Below are positions 11,891-22,176 of a stretch of DNA of 64,000 nucleotides, one piece after another; position 1 is the first letter of the stretch, and each line of letters starts with the position of its first letter. Source of the stretch: Brachypterus glaber (Eukaryota; Arthropoda; Insecta; Coleoptera; Kateretidae); assembly GCA_958510825.1 (NCBI GenBank), contig OY294048.1, positions 9,875,589-9,939,588 of the forward strand, in the 5' to 3' direction. Under the pieces are notes generated by a model. That model was not told where the DNA came from and made no database searches. It saw only the letters and a list, made by a program, of their open reading frames with translations. The translations under genes were made by a program, and so were the position numbers.

Positions 11891-11975
11891 ATTCCGTTTA
11901 TGCACCAGGTACCATGTACAAAATACCTGTTTTTTATAAAAAAAATACAGCTGCCAACAAAAGAATATTTTTCCT

Positions 11976-11979
11976 GTAG
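11976..11979. other. Target-site duplication GTAG, left copy
   Basis: GTAG lies directly before the left LTR and again at 22173-22176 directly after the right LTR. Four-base duplications are usual for Ty3/gypsy-type integrases. Confidence 0.85.
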
Positions 11980-13195
11980 TGTACCGTAATTAATACGTTC
12001 ACTGCCAACGGCTAGTTTTGACAGCGGAGCAATGGGTATGGGCAAGGGAAAAATAGAAAGAATTGATTAATGTTGTTAGGGGCGCCAGTTACTTTAGCTT
12101 TTACTCCTTTAGGTAAGTAACAACCTAGTGTAAATACTTAAGCTTTTCAGTTTGAGAAAATATAACCTCTAAATAAAATAAGATAATTCATTTGAGAAAT
12201 TTATTATAAATAAACTTAATGAAAGCACATCAAGTAATGTATTAATATATATAAAAAATATGTGTAATTATATTAAGATATAATTAAAGAAATCTTAATA
12301 AAAATTACTAAATTCAGAAATCATTCGACTTAAATGTATAAAGAAAACATGAAGTTCAGCAAGCACCAAGAAATGTATGTAAACAACAATCATTTCTTGC
12401 AGTGTATAAAAGTCATGCTTAAATTAGAAATCATTTAATCAAAAGTATGATATTTAATAATTAATAAATGAGATTAAATGTTTTAAAAAAAATAAGTACC
12501 TAAAAATGAACAAAAGCCAGAAGGGCATATAGTATTAATCAATACTATATCAGATCTGATAAAGTTTACAGTTATAAGAATATTGAAATAAAAGAATTTA
12601 AAAATATGAAATATTGCTTTCAAAAGTTTTCAGAATGAGTACTTAGCTGGTTTCTGCAAAATCCATGAGGTATGAATTCCATCGTCTTCATCTGTGCAAG
12701 TCTCCCCTATGCTGATGAATTCATTTCTCAAATGAAAGAAAAAAAATATAGGCTGTCCCATCTACTTTGGAAAAATTATCTTCCAGGATAAAATGTACGA
12801 TTGAAAATGTTGTCCGGGATTAAATATGCTTTTGAAAATTATGTCCAATATAAAATTGTCTGCTAGACGGTCATATAGAATTTATCTATGCCGAAAAATA
12901 CAGAACCATGTTCCAACAGAACATCACTCCATGCGGAGAACTTGTATATCAAATATACCAAAATAAACTTCAACCCAAATTAATGTAATTCCATATTAAT
13001 GGTATAGAAATGGTGAGTAATTAATGGTCTAGTGATTGTGCTTAATTAATGTAGTAATAATGGTGCTTTATGGTGCTTAATTAATGGTGCTAAAACAATA
13101 ATTATATCTCAGAAATATTCTAAGAAACAGAAAAACTTAACTTACGTCTCATTCTAAGTCTTCGATGTCCATCGAAACGTTATAAATGCATAATT

Positions 13196-13441
13196 TTAGA
13201 AAATATCAGTTATAATATCTTCCGCATTGTTTAAATATTCATTTTCACTAACTTTAAATAAAAATACATGAAGGATTACTTCGATGATTACAGAAAATAA
13301 ACACTCGTCAAAAATGAGACCACCATTGTACAGAGTTGCCAAGAAAGGGCGAAAATCGACCTTATCAACCGGTATGAACCCTTCAGGTAAATAAAATTCT
13401 ATTTCTGAACTATTAGCGACATCTATGTAAGTCATCATCAA
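13196..13441 (-). CDS. Hypothetical 81-codon ORF inside the left LTR
   Basis: An 81-codon ORF opening with three methionine codons. The central part is acidic and hydrophobic (for example FYLPEGFIPVDKVDFRPFL) and the C-terminus is rich in D, E and I. The identical ORF is in the other LTR at 21263-21508. I do not recognise a family. Because it sits in the LTR it could be transcribed from an upstream start in the 5' LTR or be non-coding; codon-level evidence is lacking. A donor-like site (GAC then GTAAGT, minus strand, about 13145) lies just downstream. Confidence 0.3.
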   Translation of the reverse strand: MMMTYIDVANSSEIEFYLPEGFIPVDKVDFRPFLATLYNGGLIFDECLFSVIIEVILHVFLFKVSENEYLNNAEDIITDIF

Positions 13442-13630
13442 CTACAGTTTTACCGTATAGGATTCCTAATAAAGGTAACTGAAACGACACCAAAAATAAT
13501 AACTAATTAAAAGAATGTTTCCTAATAAATCTGTATTAGTGATATCTAACCTCAAAATATTACTCTAAGAAACAAATATAAACAATACTTATTGTTTATC
13601 AGCAAAACTAATAAAAATACGAACAGAATA

Positions 13631-13885
13631 CTAAGTGTCCTGTGAACTAAGTATAAACAAAATACTGAATCTAAGTGAGCAGTTCCAGCAAACTATTTTC
13701 AACAAATTCTGGATTATCCCGAAGGGATAATCATACACAACTTTCCACAAGAGAGACAAGCTACAGGTGAAAGCCAGTGAAATCCAACCCTCAATAGACT
13801 CTGAAACATATAAAAACCAGGTAAGTCCATAGACAAATGCACTATAGAGAAATAAGTCATATGATTCTTTATTATTAAAAATCAT
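13631..13885 (-). CDS. Hypothetical 84-codon ORF inside the left LTR
   Basis: An 84-codon ORF in the sense direction of the retrotransposon, upstream of the 81-codon ORF. It is hydrophobic and aromatic-rich with stretches that could be membrane-associated (YSAFVYGLTWFLYVSESIEG). An identical copy is at 21698-21952. No family is recognised, and conservation between LTRs is explained by replication, so it is not independent evidence of coding. On the plus strand the same DNA contains a donor/acceptor pair (see findings). Confidence 0.25.
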   Translation of the reverse strand: MIFNNKESYDLFLYSAFVYGLTWFLYVSESIEGWISLAFTCSLSLLWKVVYDYPFGIIQNLLKIVCWNCSLRFSILFILSSQDT

Positions 13886-14105
13886 ATTCTAATTATGTTT
13901 TCTTTATGTTATTTTCAGGTAGAACTATGGAATAGAGACTCATATGGTTAGAATTCAGTTCCTGCTACAAAATAGTCCCAGATACAAAATAGTTCTGTAC
14001 GTACGTAACTATTTATATACAAAATAAACCTAAATTATAACGTAAGTAAACGAATAGTTTAATTAACCCTTGCTATATTACAAAGTGACGATTTATGTCG
14101 TTACA

Positions 14106-14122
14106 CATGCCCCCTCCAAAAA
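14106..14122 (-). promoter_or_regulatory. Polypurine tract
   Basis: Read on the minus strand, TTTTTGGAGGGGGCATG ends directly at the start of the 3' LTR. In LTR elements this RNase H-resistant purine run primes plus-strand DNA synthesis. Its position next to the LTR and its G-richness in an AT-rich region support the call. Confidence 0.8.
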
Positions 14123-14619
14123 TAATAAAAATATTTAATATACAAAAAATATTTTTATACCAAACTCTATAACTATTTAACTTAAATAGCTAAAATATAT
14201 ACTATATTTTATTTAATAAATCAACAAAAAAACACAATACTTTATGTAAATCATTTGAAATACTACTTGGTAATTAACAATAGCTAAGCTTGATAACTAC
14301 GTGTATCATCCGCCTACTCTTATGTAGAACATAATTTTGGGACTTTATCGGTGTGTGTCATAAACAGGTAATTGTCATAATCAGGTAATTGTCATAATTA
14401 ATTTTGTTTTTCTTTTTAGCTAAGTTTTATCAAGATAAAAAAATAGAAATAAGACTTGACTGTGTGCACCAGAATTCTCTTCTACAAAAAATATATTTAT
14501 ATATTTTTTTTACTACTATATACAAAAGTTTTGGGTACCCTTTAAATATTTTCAATACATTGATATTTTTTAAATATCATTCCGAATAATACTAAGAATA
14601 TATTCTTATTTAATAAAAT
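14123..14619 (-). other. Retrotransposon 3' untranslated region, no env
   Basis: About 500 bases between the pol stop and the polypurine tract. There is no ORF with signal peptide, furin site or transmembrane segment, so the element lacks an envelope gene. The plus-strand ORF at 14404-14589 is AT-rich and unsupported. Confidence 0.8.
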
Positions 14620-17600
14620 CTAGCCAACTGAAATGTCACTATTCGATCCAAAATATTTCTTTAGATCTTTAACATGCCAGTCGCCTCTATGACCATCTGC
14701 ATTTTCCAAAATATACACTAACTTTGACTTTTTCGCAACAACTTTGCAAAGTATGTACTTTGGAGCAAGTTTTGCAGCAAAACTTTTACTAGCATCTGAG
14801 AGTACTTTGTTTCGTCTCCAAACTTTTTCACCTATATCAAAATTTACTTCACGCTTGCGCAAATCATAAGTACGCTTATTACGTTCATAAGCTTCATGTA
14901 AATATTTCTTTACATCAATAAAAATCTCTTTAAGATTTCCCAAGTCTTGGCTATACGAGTCTCTGTCACAAGGTTCTAATTTAACACCATCAGTTGATGT
15001 CATTTTGCCATAATAAGTTCCTGTGATAGGTACATTCCTCCCAAAATTAAGAAATGCCGGCGTATACCCCGTAACTTCATTTACAGACGTTCGTAAAGCT
15101 AGACCTATTTTTGCTAAATTTTTACACCATTCTTTTTGATTATCTTTTATATATGATCTTATAGCAGTAGAAATTGTGCGATGTTGCCTTTCCGTCGGAT
15201 TATTTTGACTATGGTAAAGTGCATTAAACCAAATTTTCTGTACATTATATTCATCTGCTAATTTTTTAAAAACTTTACCAGCAAATTGTTTTCCATTATC
15301 GACAATTAAAAATTGACAGACTCCGTAAACTAAAAAAACTTCATTCTCAATGAATTTACATATTGCATTTGCAGTAGCTTCCCTTAAAGGATGTAATAAT
15401 GTATACTTTGTAAACCAGTCTGACACAACTAAAAGATAACAAAAACCTTTAGAACTTCTGGGAAATGGTCCCTGCAAATCGCATGAAATAACTTGCCACG
15501 GATAATTTACTTCTTTTTCACGACCCATCAATCCAAAACGTGCAGAATTACTAACTTTTTGTGATTGACAAATATTACAACATCTTACATATTTTAAAAT
15601 ATCTTTACGCATTTTTGGCCAAAAATATGTTTCTGAAATTCTATGAAAAGTTTTAAAAAATCCCATATGAGAAGCTAATACATCGTCATGACATTCTTTT
15701 AGTACTTGTTTACGACATTTTTGAGGCACTAACAATTTCCACTCTATAATATTACTTTTTACTTTTGTCTTGGTCGGTATGAACTTATAAATATTATCAT
15801 CAATAACTTTAAATTGCGGATATGAATCTGGACTCTTAACAATTTTTTCCCTCAACTGAATATAATATTTATCACTATTATAATCATTTACATTAAAATT
15901 AATTAAATTTACATCTGGAAAAATTGATTTTTCTGGTTCTATTCTATCAAAAGCTCTGGATAACCCATCAGCTACTACATTTAATTTACCTCTACGATAT
16001 ACAATATCCATATCATATTGCTGTAATTTTAATGACCATCTAGCCAAGCGACCAGAGGGATCTTTCATATTACTCAAATATTTTAATGAAGAATGATCTG
16101 TAATTACTGTGAATTTAACACCTTCAATATATGGTCTAAACCTATCTATAGCAAACAAAACAGCTAAACATTCCTTTTCACCTACAGAATATTTTATTTC
16201 ACTACGTGTTAAAGCTCTACTAGCATAAGCTATTACTTTTTCTTGACCATCTTGCGTTTGTGTTAATATGGAACCGAGGCCAACTAAAGAAGCATCACAT
16301 TGTATAACAAATGGTAAAGAAAAATTGGGACTTGCTAAAGCTGGAGCATTTATTAAAGATTCCTTCAACAATAAAAAAGCTTTTTCTGCATCAGTATTCC
16401 AACTAATGGCTTGTTTTTTACCTTTGCCTTTTAAAAGTGAATTTAATGGACTAACAATTGTTGAAAAATTCCTAACAAATCTACGATACCACGAAGCTAC
16501 ACCTAAAAATCGTTTTATTTCTGTACTATTTGTTGGTCTAGGATAGTTTATTATTGCTTCTACTTTTTGCGGATCGGTTCTTAAACCAAAATTATCAATT
16601 ACAAAACCTAAATACTTAAGTGATTTTCTAAAAAAATTACTTTTTTCAAAATTTATTGTAAGATTAGCAGATTTTAATTTTTCATGTACTATTTGAAGTA
16701 ATTTAATATGTTCCTCAAAAGTTTTTGATACTATTATAATGTCGTCAATATAAACAAATATATTTGGATAAAAGGAGAAAGGAAAAAGTTTATCCATTAA
16801 TCTTTGCTGACTTTGTGTTCCATTTTTGAGTCCATAACACATTACATTAAATTCAAATAGTCCCCTACCAGGTACGGAAAATGCAGTTTTTTCTTTAGCA
16901 GTTTTTGTAAGTGGAATCTGCCAAAAAGCATTTTTTAAATCTATACTTGATATATATTTTGCATCGCCTAATAAACTTAAAATGGAGTCTATCCTTGGTA
17001 AAGGATGTGAATCACCTTTTGTAATAGAATTTAATTTACGTCCATCAAAACAAAAACGGTATGTACCATTAGCTTTTTTTACTAATAAAACTGGTGAATT
17101 AAAATCAGAATAAGATGGTGAAACTATATTATCTTTTAACATTTTATCTAACTCTTTATGTAAAATTTCTATTAAATAAGGTGACAAAGGATATTGACGC
17201 ATTTTAAAAGGTTTATTATTTCCTGTATCTATATCATGTTCTATTAAATTGGTTCTACCTATTTTTTCGCTATATAATTCTTTAAATAAACTAACAAATT
17301 TATCTGCTATCTTTTTCTGTTCGTCTGTCAAGTCACATAAGCCTACTGAATTATCTTTATTTATATCCTGACTATCACTGTTATTACTGATCACATTCAA
17401 TTTATTAATTTTATTATTCCAAGATTCATCAGAAAAATCCAGAGTCATAGAAAACAATTGTAAAAAATTCACACCAAAAATAAAATTTGTTTCCAAAGAA
17501 GGAACAACCAAGACTTGTAAAATCTTAACTTCATTATCTACTTTAATAGGTAAATAAACAACACCAGTTACTAACTGTTTAGATTTATCAGCTGTAGTAA

Positions 17601-18051
17601 CATGCGGTATAAGACATTTATCAATTTTTAAATTAAATTTTTCTAAAATTTTAATCGCGTGACCACCAGCCACTGAACAATTTGCACCTGTATCAATCAA
17701 AGCTGTTATATTTTTATCAAAAATATTTACTTTAATATATGGACGGTTATCTCTAGGTAATTTAATAAAAGAATTTTTATTAATTACAGACAAACTATAC
17801 GGTTTATAAAAATTTTTAACTTTATCCAACCAATCTTTCCATTCATTCAAATAAAAGCGTTTATTTGTTTCTGTTACACTTGATTTTTGTAAAGAATTGA
17901 TATTATTTTTATTATAATAAATGTTTTTACAAAAAGTAGTTTTGTTATCCTTTTTTACCTGACTGTCATTATTATTTTTAGCCTTTTTATTAAGTGAATG
18001 CCGACTAAAATCATCCACTTTCCTATTTAGTTTTTTGTACAGGAAGGGCAA
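14620..18051 (-). CDS. pol: Retrotransposon Pol polyprotein (PR-RT-RNaseH-IN)
   Basis: Numbering starts at the codon 18049-18051. That codon is TTG, not ATG, so the protein is made by frameshifting from gag rather than from its own start. Protease: DTGA at 120-123. Reverse transcriptase: catalytic aspartate in SSIDLKNAFW (Asp371) and the YIDD box at 434-437. RNase H: Asp586, Glu627, Asp652 and Asp695. Integrase: zinc-binding His788, His795, Cys825 and Cys828, then the DD35E triad Asp858, Asp918, Glu954 with exactly 35 residues between the last two. A GPY/F-like C-terminal module follows (around 1090-1135), but its usual GPF is replaced by ILC. The length is normal for Ty3/gypsy pol and no stop or frameshift interrupts it. 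No chromodomain was recognised. It converts element RNA to DNA and integrates it. Confidence 0.95.
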   Translation of the reverse strand: MPFLYKKLNRKVDDFSRHSLNKKAKNNNDSQVKKDNKTTFCKNIYYNKNNINSLQKSSVTETNKRFYLNEWKDWLDKVKNFYKPYSLSVINKNSFIKLPRDNRPYIKVNIFDKNITALIDTGANCSVAGGHAIKILEKFNLKIDKCLIPHVTTADKSKQLVTGVVYLPIKVDNEVKILQVLVVPSLETNFIFGVNFLQLFSMTLDFSDESWNNKINKLNVISNNSDSQDINKDNSVGLCDLTDEQKKIADKFVSLFKELYSEKIGRTNLIEHDIDTGNNKPFKMRQYPLSPYLIEILHKELDKMLKDNIVSPSYSDFNSPVLLVKKANGTYRFCFDGRKLNSITKGDSHPLPRIDSILSLLGDAKYISSIDLKNAFWQIPLTKTAKEKTAFSVPGRGLFEFNVMCYGLKNGTQSQQRLMDKLFPFSFYPNIFVYIDDIIIVSKTFEEHIKLLQIVHEKLKSANLTINFEKSNFFRKSLKYLGFVIDNFGLRTDPQKVEAIINYPRPTNSTEIKRFLGVASWYRRFVRNFSTIVSPLNSLLKGKGKKQAISWNTDAEKAFLLLKESLINAPALASPNFSLPFVIQCDASLVGLGSILTQTQDGQEKVIAYASRALTRSEIKYSVGEKECLAVLFAIDRFRPYIEGVKFTVITDHSSLKYLSNMKDPSGRLARWSLKLQQYDMDIVYRRGKLNVVADGLSRAFDRIEPEKSIFPDVNLINFNVNDYNSDKYYIQLREKIVKSPDSYPQFKVIDDNIYKFIPTKTKVKSNIIEWKLLVPQKCRKQVLKECHDDVLASHMGFFKTFHRISETYFWPKMRKDILKYVRCCNICQSQKVSNSARFGLMGREKEVNYPWQVISCDLQGPFPRSSKGFCYLLVVSDWFTKYTLLHPLREATANAICKFIENEVFLVYGVCQFLIVDNGKQFAGKVFKKLADEYNVQKIWFNALYHSQNNPTERQHRTISTAIRSYIKDNQKEWCKNLAKIGLALRTSVNEVTGYTPAFLNFGRNVPITGTYYGKMTSTDGVKLEPCDRDSYSQDLGNLKEIFIDVKKYLHEAYERNKRTYDLRKREVNFDIGEKVWRRNKVLSDASKSFAAKLAPKYILCKVVAKKSKLVYILENADGHRGDWHVKDLKKYFGSNSDISVG

Positions 18052-19439
18052 TTTTTAAAAACTACATCTTTATATCCACATTTATAACAAAACTTTGTTC
18101 TTTTAGCTAAACATTTGCTAAAAATATGATTTGGTTGGTTACAGTTATAACAAATTACTTGTCTACTTTTATTATTACTACTATTACTACTATTCTGTGT
18201 ATTATTAAGGCTTTGATTGGTACTTTGACTAATTTGAGAAACTTGACTACTATTACATACTGAACTTTGACGAGTAGAGGAAGATGGGGTAAGTTTGGAC
18301 ACTGTGGTATTATGACTACAATTACATTTACTACTAAAATTTTGACTTATATCCGAACTTAGGACATTTACTTTATTAACTGCTTTATTTTTTGCCACAC
18401 TTTTACCTGCTATGCTCTTTTGTTTTAATTGATAAGCTTCATCTATTCTTTTACAACTGTCCTTTAAATCTTCTAAATCATTTATTTCTATAAGTGATAA
18501 TGGTGTAAAATAATGTGGTAATATTCTTTCTCTAATCGTCTTAAGTCTAGTATATAAACTTGCAGCATGAATTAAACGTTTAAACAAGGTTTCCATAGCA
18601 CCTATAAAAATTGCGATAGATTCATCGGGATTTTGATATCTAGAACGGATATCATCCCATGTTCTATCATCTATGTTAGCTGGAAGAAAATCTTTTTTTA
18701 ATGCTTGAATTATTTGAGACCACGAATTTAAATTATCTTTAATTGAGAGAAACCATGACAATGCTGGTTCTTTGAATAAGTCATATGCGGATTTAAATAA
18801 CATTTCGTCTGTAACATTTCTACTTATTTTCATATATTCAACTTGCTCAATAAAATTTAAAACATTAGACTTTCCATCAAAATTAATATTCCATTTATAA
18901 ACTGGTACTGATTTTAAATAATCATTATCTATTTTACTAGAAACATTAGGACTAAACTGTGTACTATTATGTAATGAAATATTATTATTTACTTGAGTAA
19001 GATCTGAATTTTTACCAGAATTTTCATAAAGATCTAAAATATCTGCTTCTATTTCTAAACAAGTTGCTTTTGTTATTTCTAAAAATTGAATACGTCTAAC
19101 TTTATTTTCTTCTACTTCAGGAAAACGTTGCAGACGATTTGTTACATGTACTAAATAAGTTTTTAATTTTCTTAAATCGGCTAAACTATAATCACCATGA
19201 TATTCTACAATTTCTGAAGATATACTATCTAAAATTCTATTAATATTTTCCACTTCACTGTTAAAATTAAAAGTCGGATCTACATATTTTACTTTAGGAT
19301 CTTCCCTAGCTATGGCTCTACCTAAAACTTTAATTCTAGATGCTCTATTATTTTTTGCTGTTAAATGTCTTATACGAAGTTCATAATTTACCATTTCTGC
19401 AGTCAAAAATCTAATTTCCATTTTATCTAAATCGTCCAT
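18027..19439 (-). CDS. gag: Retrotransposon Gag
   Basis: 470 codons from an ATG at 19437-19439. The N-terminal half is helical and charged. Residues about 178-310 fit a retrotransposon gag capsid region (NFIEQVEYMKISRNV, then FKEPALSWFLSIKDNL). Residues 360-425 are a Ser/Asn/Thr-rich linker. The first zinc knuckle at 430-443 is a perfect CX2CX4HX4C. The second at 451-464 has the three cysteines, but valine replaces histidine, and is followed by CPSC. Gag forms the virus-like particle and binds element RNA. Its last codons contain the slippery site, and it overlaps pol by 25 nt in the -1 frame. Confidence 0.93.
   Translation of the reverse strand: MDDLDKMEIRFLTAEMVNYELRIRHLTAKNNRASRIKVLGRAIAREDPKVKYVDPTFNFNSEVENINRILDSISSEIVEYHGDYSLADLRKLKTYLVHVTNRLQRFPEVEENKVRRIQFLEITKATCLEIEADILDLYENSGKNSDLTQVNNNISLHNSTQFSPNVSSKIDNDYLKSVPVYKWNINFDGKSNVLNFIEQVEYMKISRNVTDEMLFKSAYDLFKEPALSWFLSIKDNLNSWSQIIQALKKDFLPANIDDRTWDDIRSRYQNPDESIAIFIGAMETLFKRLIHAASLYTRLKTIRERILPHYFTPLSLIEINDLEDLKDSCKRIDEAYQLKQKSIAGKSVAKNKAVNKVNVLSSDISQNFSSKCNCSHNTTVSKLTPSSSTRQSSVCNSSQVSQISQSTNQSLNNTQNSSNSSNNKSRQVICYNCNQPNHIFSKCLAKRTKFCYKCGYKDVVFKNCPSCTKN
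18030..18036 (-). promoter_or_regulatory. -1 ribosomal frameshift slippery heptamer A AAA AAC
   Basis: Read on the minus strand, the end of gag is ACA AAA AAC TAA. The heptamer A AAA AAC is in the exact phase needed (X XXY YYZ) and stands immediately before the gag stop. Slipping back one base puts the ribosome in the pol frame, which is open through this point. The -1 relation is confirmed by the ORF positions (gag and pol starts differ by 1388, which is 2 modulo 3). A downstream stimulatory structure was not modelled. Confidence 0.9.
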
Positions 19440-20021
19440 TTTGAATATTTATTTTTCAAAATTTAAATTCAATTTACTCAAAATATTTATTTTATAATAA
19501 AATATTTATACTGTACCACAAATTATTTTTTTTTTGTGTACACTGCTCAACAAAGTTTTTGCATACTTTGGAAAATTTCCCAAATATGTCAAAAAAAATA
19601 CTAAATTATTATTTATCTCAATTGTACAAATTAATAATTATAAATAGTCTCCAAAACTACAAAATTAGCTAATATTTATTCATATCCTTCGCATAAATAA
19701 ATACCCTATTATCCATTTATTTCTATTGAATAAACGATAATTTCTAGAAAATCTGAACCCACGCCAAAATTTCTCTATTCCATGTTATTCCATAAAATTC
19801 AGAAAAAACATAAAAAACACATATCTGATATATCTTATCAGATTAACTCTAATTTGACTTAATTTTCAACAAAAAATATTTTATTCAACAGTTATATGTA
19901 GTTTTTCTCAAAATGAACTTTAAGTTACACTGAAAAAAAAATAAGCTTTAGATTTTTACAAAAAATACACTGAGAAAAATGGAGTAAAATTAAAAAAACA
20001 AGTGTTCTATCTATCCAAATA
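19440..20021 (-). other. Retrotransposon leader between primer site and gag
   Basis: About 580 bases of AT-rich untranslated leader in element orientation; presumably holds the packaging signal. Near 19540 the plus strand reads CACTGCTCAACAAAGTTTTT, which resembles a mariner terminus, but no partner terminus was seen. Confidence 0.7.
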
Positions 20022-20039
20022 CCACGTTCTTGAGCGCCA
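20022..20039 (-). promoter_or_regulatory. Candidate tRNA primer-binding site
   Basis: On the minus strand TGGCGCTCAAGAACGTGG begins seven bases after the end of the 5' LTR. A PBS begins TGG because it pairs with the tRNA CCA end. The sequence should complement a host tRNA 3' end; I could not name which tRNA. Confidence 0.6.
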
Positions 20040-21262
20040 ATATTAGTGTACCGTAATTAATACGTTCACTGCCAACGGCTAGTTTTGACAGCGGAGCAAT
20101 GGGTATGGGCAAGGGAAAAATAGAAAGAATTGATTAATGTTGTTAGGGGCGCCAGTTACTTTAGCTTTTACTCCTTTAGGTAAGTAACAACCTAGTGTAA
20201 ATACTTAAGCTTTTCAGTTTGAGAAAATATAACCTCTAAATAAAATAAGATAATTCATTTGAGAAATTTATTATAAATAAACTTAATGAAAGCACATCAA
20301 GTAATGTATTAATATATATAAAAAATATGTGTAATTATATTAAGATATAATTAAAGAAATCTTAATAAAAATTACTAAATTCAGAAATCATTCGACTTAA
20401 ATGTATAAAGAAAACACGAAGTTCAGCAAGCACCAAGAAATGTATGTAAACAACAATCATTTCTTGCAGTGTATAAAAGTCATGCTTAAATTAGAAATCA
20501 TTTAATCAAAAGTATGATATTTAATAATTAATAAATGAGATTAAATGTTTTAAAAAAAATAAGTACCTAAAAATGAACAAAAGCCAGAAGGGCATATAGT
20601 ATTAATCAATACTATATCAGATCTGATAAAGTTTACAGTTATAAGAATATTGAAATAAAAGAATTTAAAAATATGAAATATTGCTTTCAAAAGTTTTCAG
20701 AATGAGTACTTAGCTGGTTTCTGCAAAATCCATGAGGTATGAATTCCATCGTCTTCATCTGTGCAAGTCTCCCCTATGCTGATGAATTCATTTCTCAAAT
20801 GAAAGAAAAAAAATATAGGCTGTCCCATCTACTTTGGAAAAATTATCTTCCAGGATAAAATGTACGATTGAAAATGTTGTCCGGGATTAAATATGCTTTT
20901 GAAAATTATGTCCAATATAAAATTGTCTGCTAGACGGTCATATAGAATTTATCTATGCCGAAAAATACAGAACCATGTTCCAACAGAACATCACTCCATG
21001 CGGAGAACTTGTATATCAAATATACCAAAATAAACTTCAACCCAAATTAATGTAATTCCATATTAATGGTATAGAAATGGTGAGTAATTAATGGTCTAGT
21101 GATTGTGCTTAATTAATGTAGTAATAATGGTGCTTTATGGTGCTTAATTAATGGTGCTAAAACAATAATTATATCTCAGAAATATTCTAAGAAACAGAAA
21201 AACTTAACTTACGTCTCATTCTAAGTCTTCGATGTCCATCGAAACGTTATAAATGCATAATT

Positions 21263-21508
21263 TTAGAAAATATCAGTTATAATATCTTCCGCATTGTTTA
21301 AATATTCATTTTCACTAACTTTAAATAAAAATACATGAAGGATTACTTCGATGATTACAGAAAATAAACACTCGTCAAAAATGAGACCACCATTGTACAG
21401 AGTTGCCAAGAAAGGGCGAAAATCGACCTTATCAACCGGTATGAACCCTTCAGGTAAATAAAATTCTATTTCTGAACTATTAGCGACATCTATGTAAGTC
21501 ATCATCAA
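21263..21508 (-). CDS. Hypothetical 81-codon ORF inside the right LTR
   Basis: Identical to the ORF at 13196-13441. In this LTR it lies upstream of gag, so it would be the copy inside or near the transcribed leader if the promoter is far upstream in the LTR. Function unknown. Confidence 0.3.
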   Translation of the reverse strand: MMMTYIDVANSSEIEFYLPEGFIPVDKVDFRPFLATLYNGGLIFDECLFSVIIEVILHVFLFKVSENEYLNNAEDIITDIF

Positions 21509-21697
21509 CTACAGTTTTACCGTATAGGATTCCTAATAAAGGTAACTGAAACGACACCAAAAATAATAACTAATTAAAAGAATGTTTCCTAATAAATCTG
21601 TATTAGTGATATCTAACCTCAAAATATTACTCTAAGAAACAAATATAAACAATACTTATTGTTTATCAGCAAAACTAATAAAAATACGAACAGAATA

Positions 21698-21952
21698 CTA
21701 AGTGTCCTGTGAACTAAGTATAAACAAAATACTGAATCTAAGTGAGCAGTTCCAGCAAACTATTTTCAACAAATTCTGGATTATCCCGAAGGGATAATCA
21801 TACACAACTTTCCACAAGAGAGACAAGCTACAGGTGAAAGCCAGTGAAATCCAACCCTCAATAGACTCTGAAACATATAAAAACCAGGTAAGTCCATAGA
21901 CAAATGCACTATAGAGAAATAAGTCATATGATTCTTTATTATTAAAAATCAT
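21698..21952 (-). CDS. Hypothetical 84-codon ORF inside the right LTR
   Basis: Identical to the ORF at 13631-13885. Hydrophobic, with no recognised family. May be chance: the region is AT-rich and the ORF short. Confidence 0.25.
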   Translation of the reverse strand: MIFNNKESYDLFLYSAFVYGLTWFLYVSESIEGWISLAFTCSLSLLWKVVYDYPFGIIQNLLKIVCWNCSLRFSILFILSSQDT

Positions 21953-22172
21953 ATTCTAATTATGTTTTCTTTATGTTATTTTCAGGTAGAACTATGGAAT
22001 AGAGACTCATATGGTTAGAATTCAGTTCCTGCTACAAAATAGTCCCAGATACAAAATAGTTCTGTACGTACGTAACTATTTATATACAAAATAAACCTAA
22101 ATTATAACGTAAGTAAACGAATAGTTTAATTAACCCTTGCTATATTACAAAGTGACGATTTATGTCGTTACA

Positions 22173-22176
22173 GTAG
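22173..22176. other. Target-site duplication GTAG, right copy
   Basis: Pairs with 11976-11979. The DNA that follows (GTCTAGGTTTGATATAAAA) continues the dispersed repeat that ends at the left LTR, as in the copy near 1797-1827 and 2542. Confidence 0.85.

Larger units (their letters stand above)
11980..14105 (-). repeat. 3' LTR (left on the plus strand)
   Basis: 2126 bp, beginning TGTAACGAC and ending GGTACA when read on the minus strand, with the usual TG/CA ends. It is the same length as the other LTR at 20047-22172. This is long for an insect Ty3/gypsy LTR. The extra length holds two short minus-strand ORFs, which are listed separately. Confidence 0.95.
11980..22172 (-). mobile_element. Ty3/gypsy-type LTR retrotransposon, complete
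   Basis: A 10,193-bp element on the minus strand: LTR (20047-22172), leader with primer-binding-site candidate, gag, pol with protease, reverse transcriptase, RNase H and integrase, a polypurine tract, and the second LTR (11980-14105). Domain order (RT before integrase), two gag zinc knuckles and a 4-bp target duplication place it in Ty3/gypsy; there is no env. Both ORFs are open throughout, and the LTRs differ at one position that I found (T at 12350, C at 20417). It therefore looks young and potentially competent. It is inserted antisense to the beat gene. Placement in an mdg1/mdg3-like lineage is possible but not shown. Confidence 0.96.
20047..22172 (-). repeat. 5' LTR (right on the plus strand)
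   Basis: 2126 bp, the same length as the LTR at 11980-14105; the only mismatch I found is at 20417. In element orientation this is the upstream LTR and must hold the Pol II promoter. I could not place the start site. Confidence 0.95.

Noticed and set aside
14106..14619. An env gene in the LTR element
   Set aside because: Only about 500 bases remain after pol, with no open frame, signal peptide or membrane anchor.
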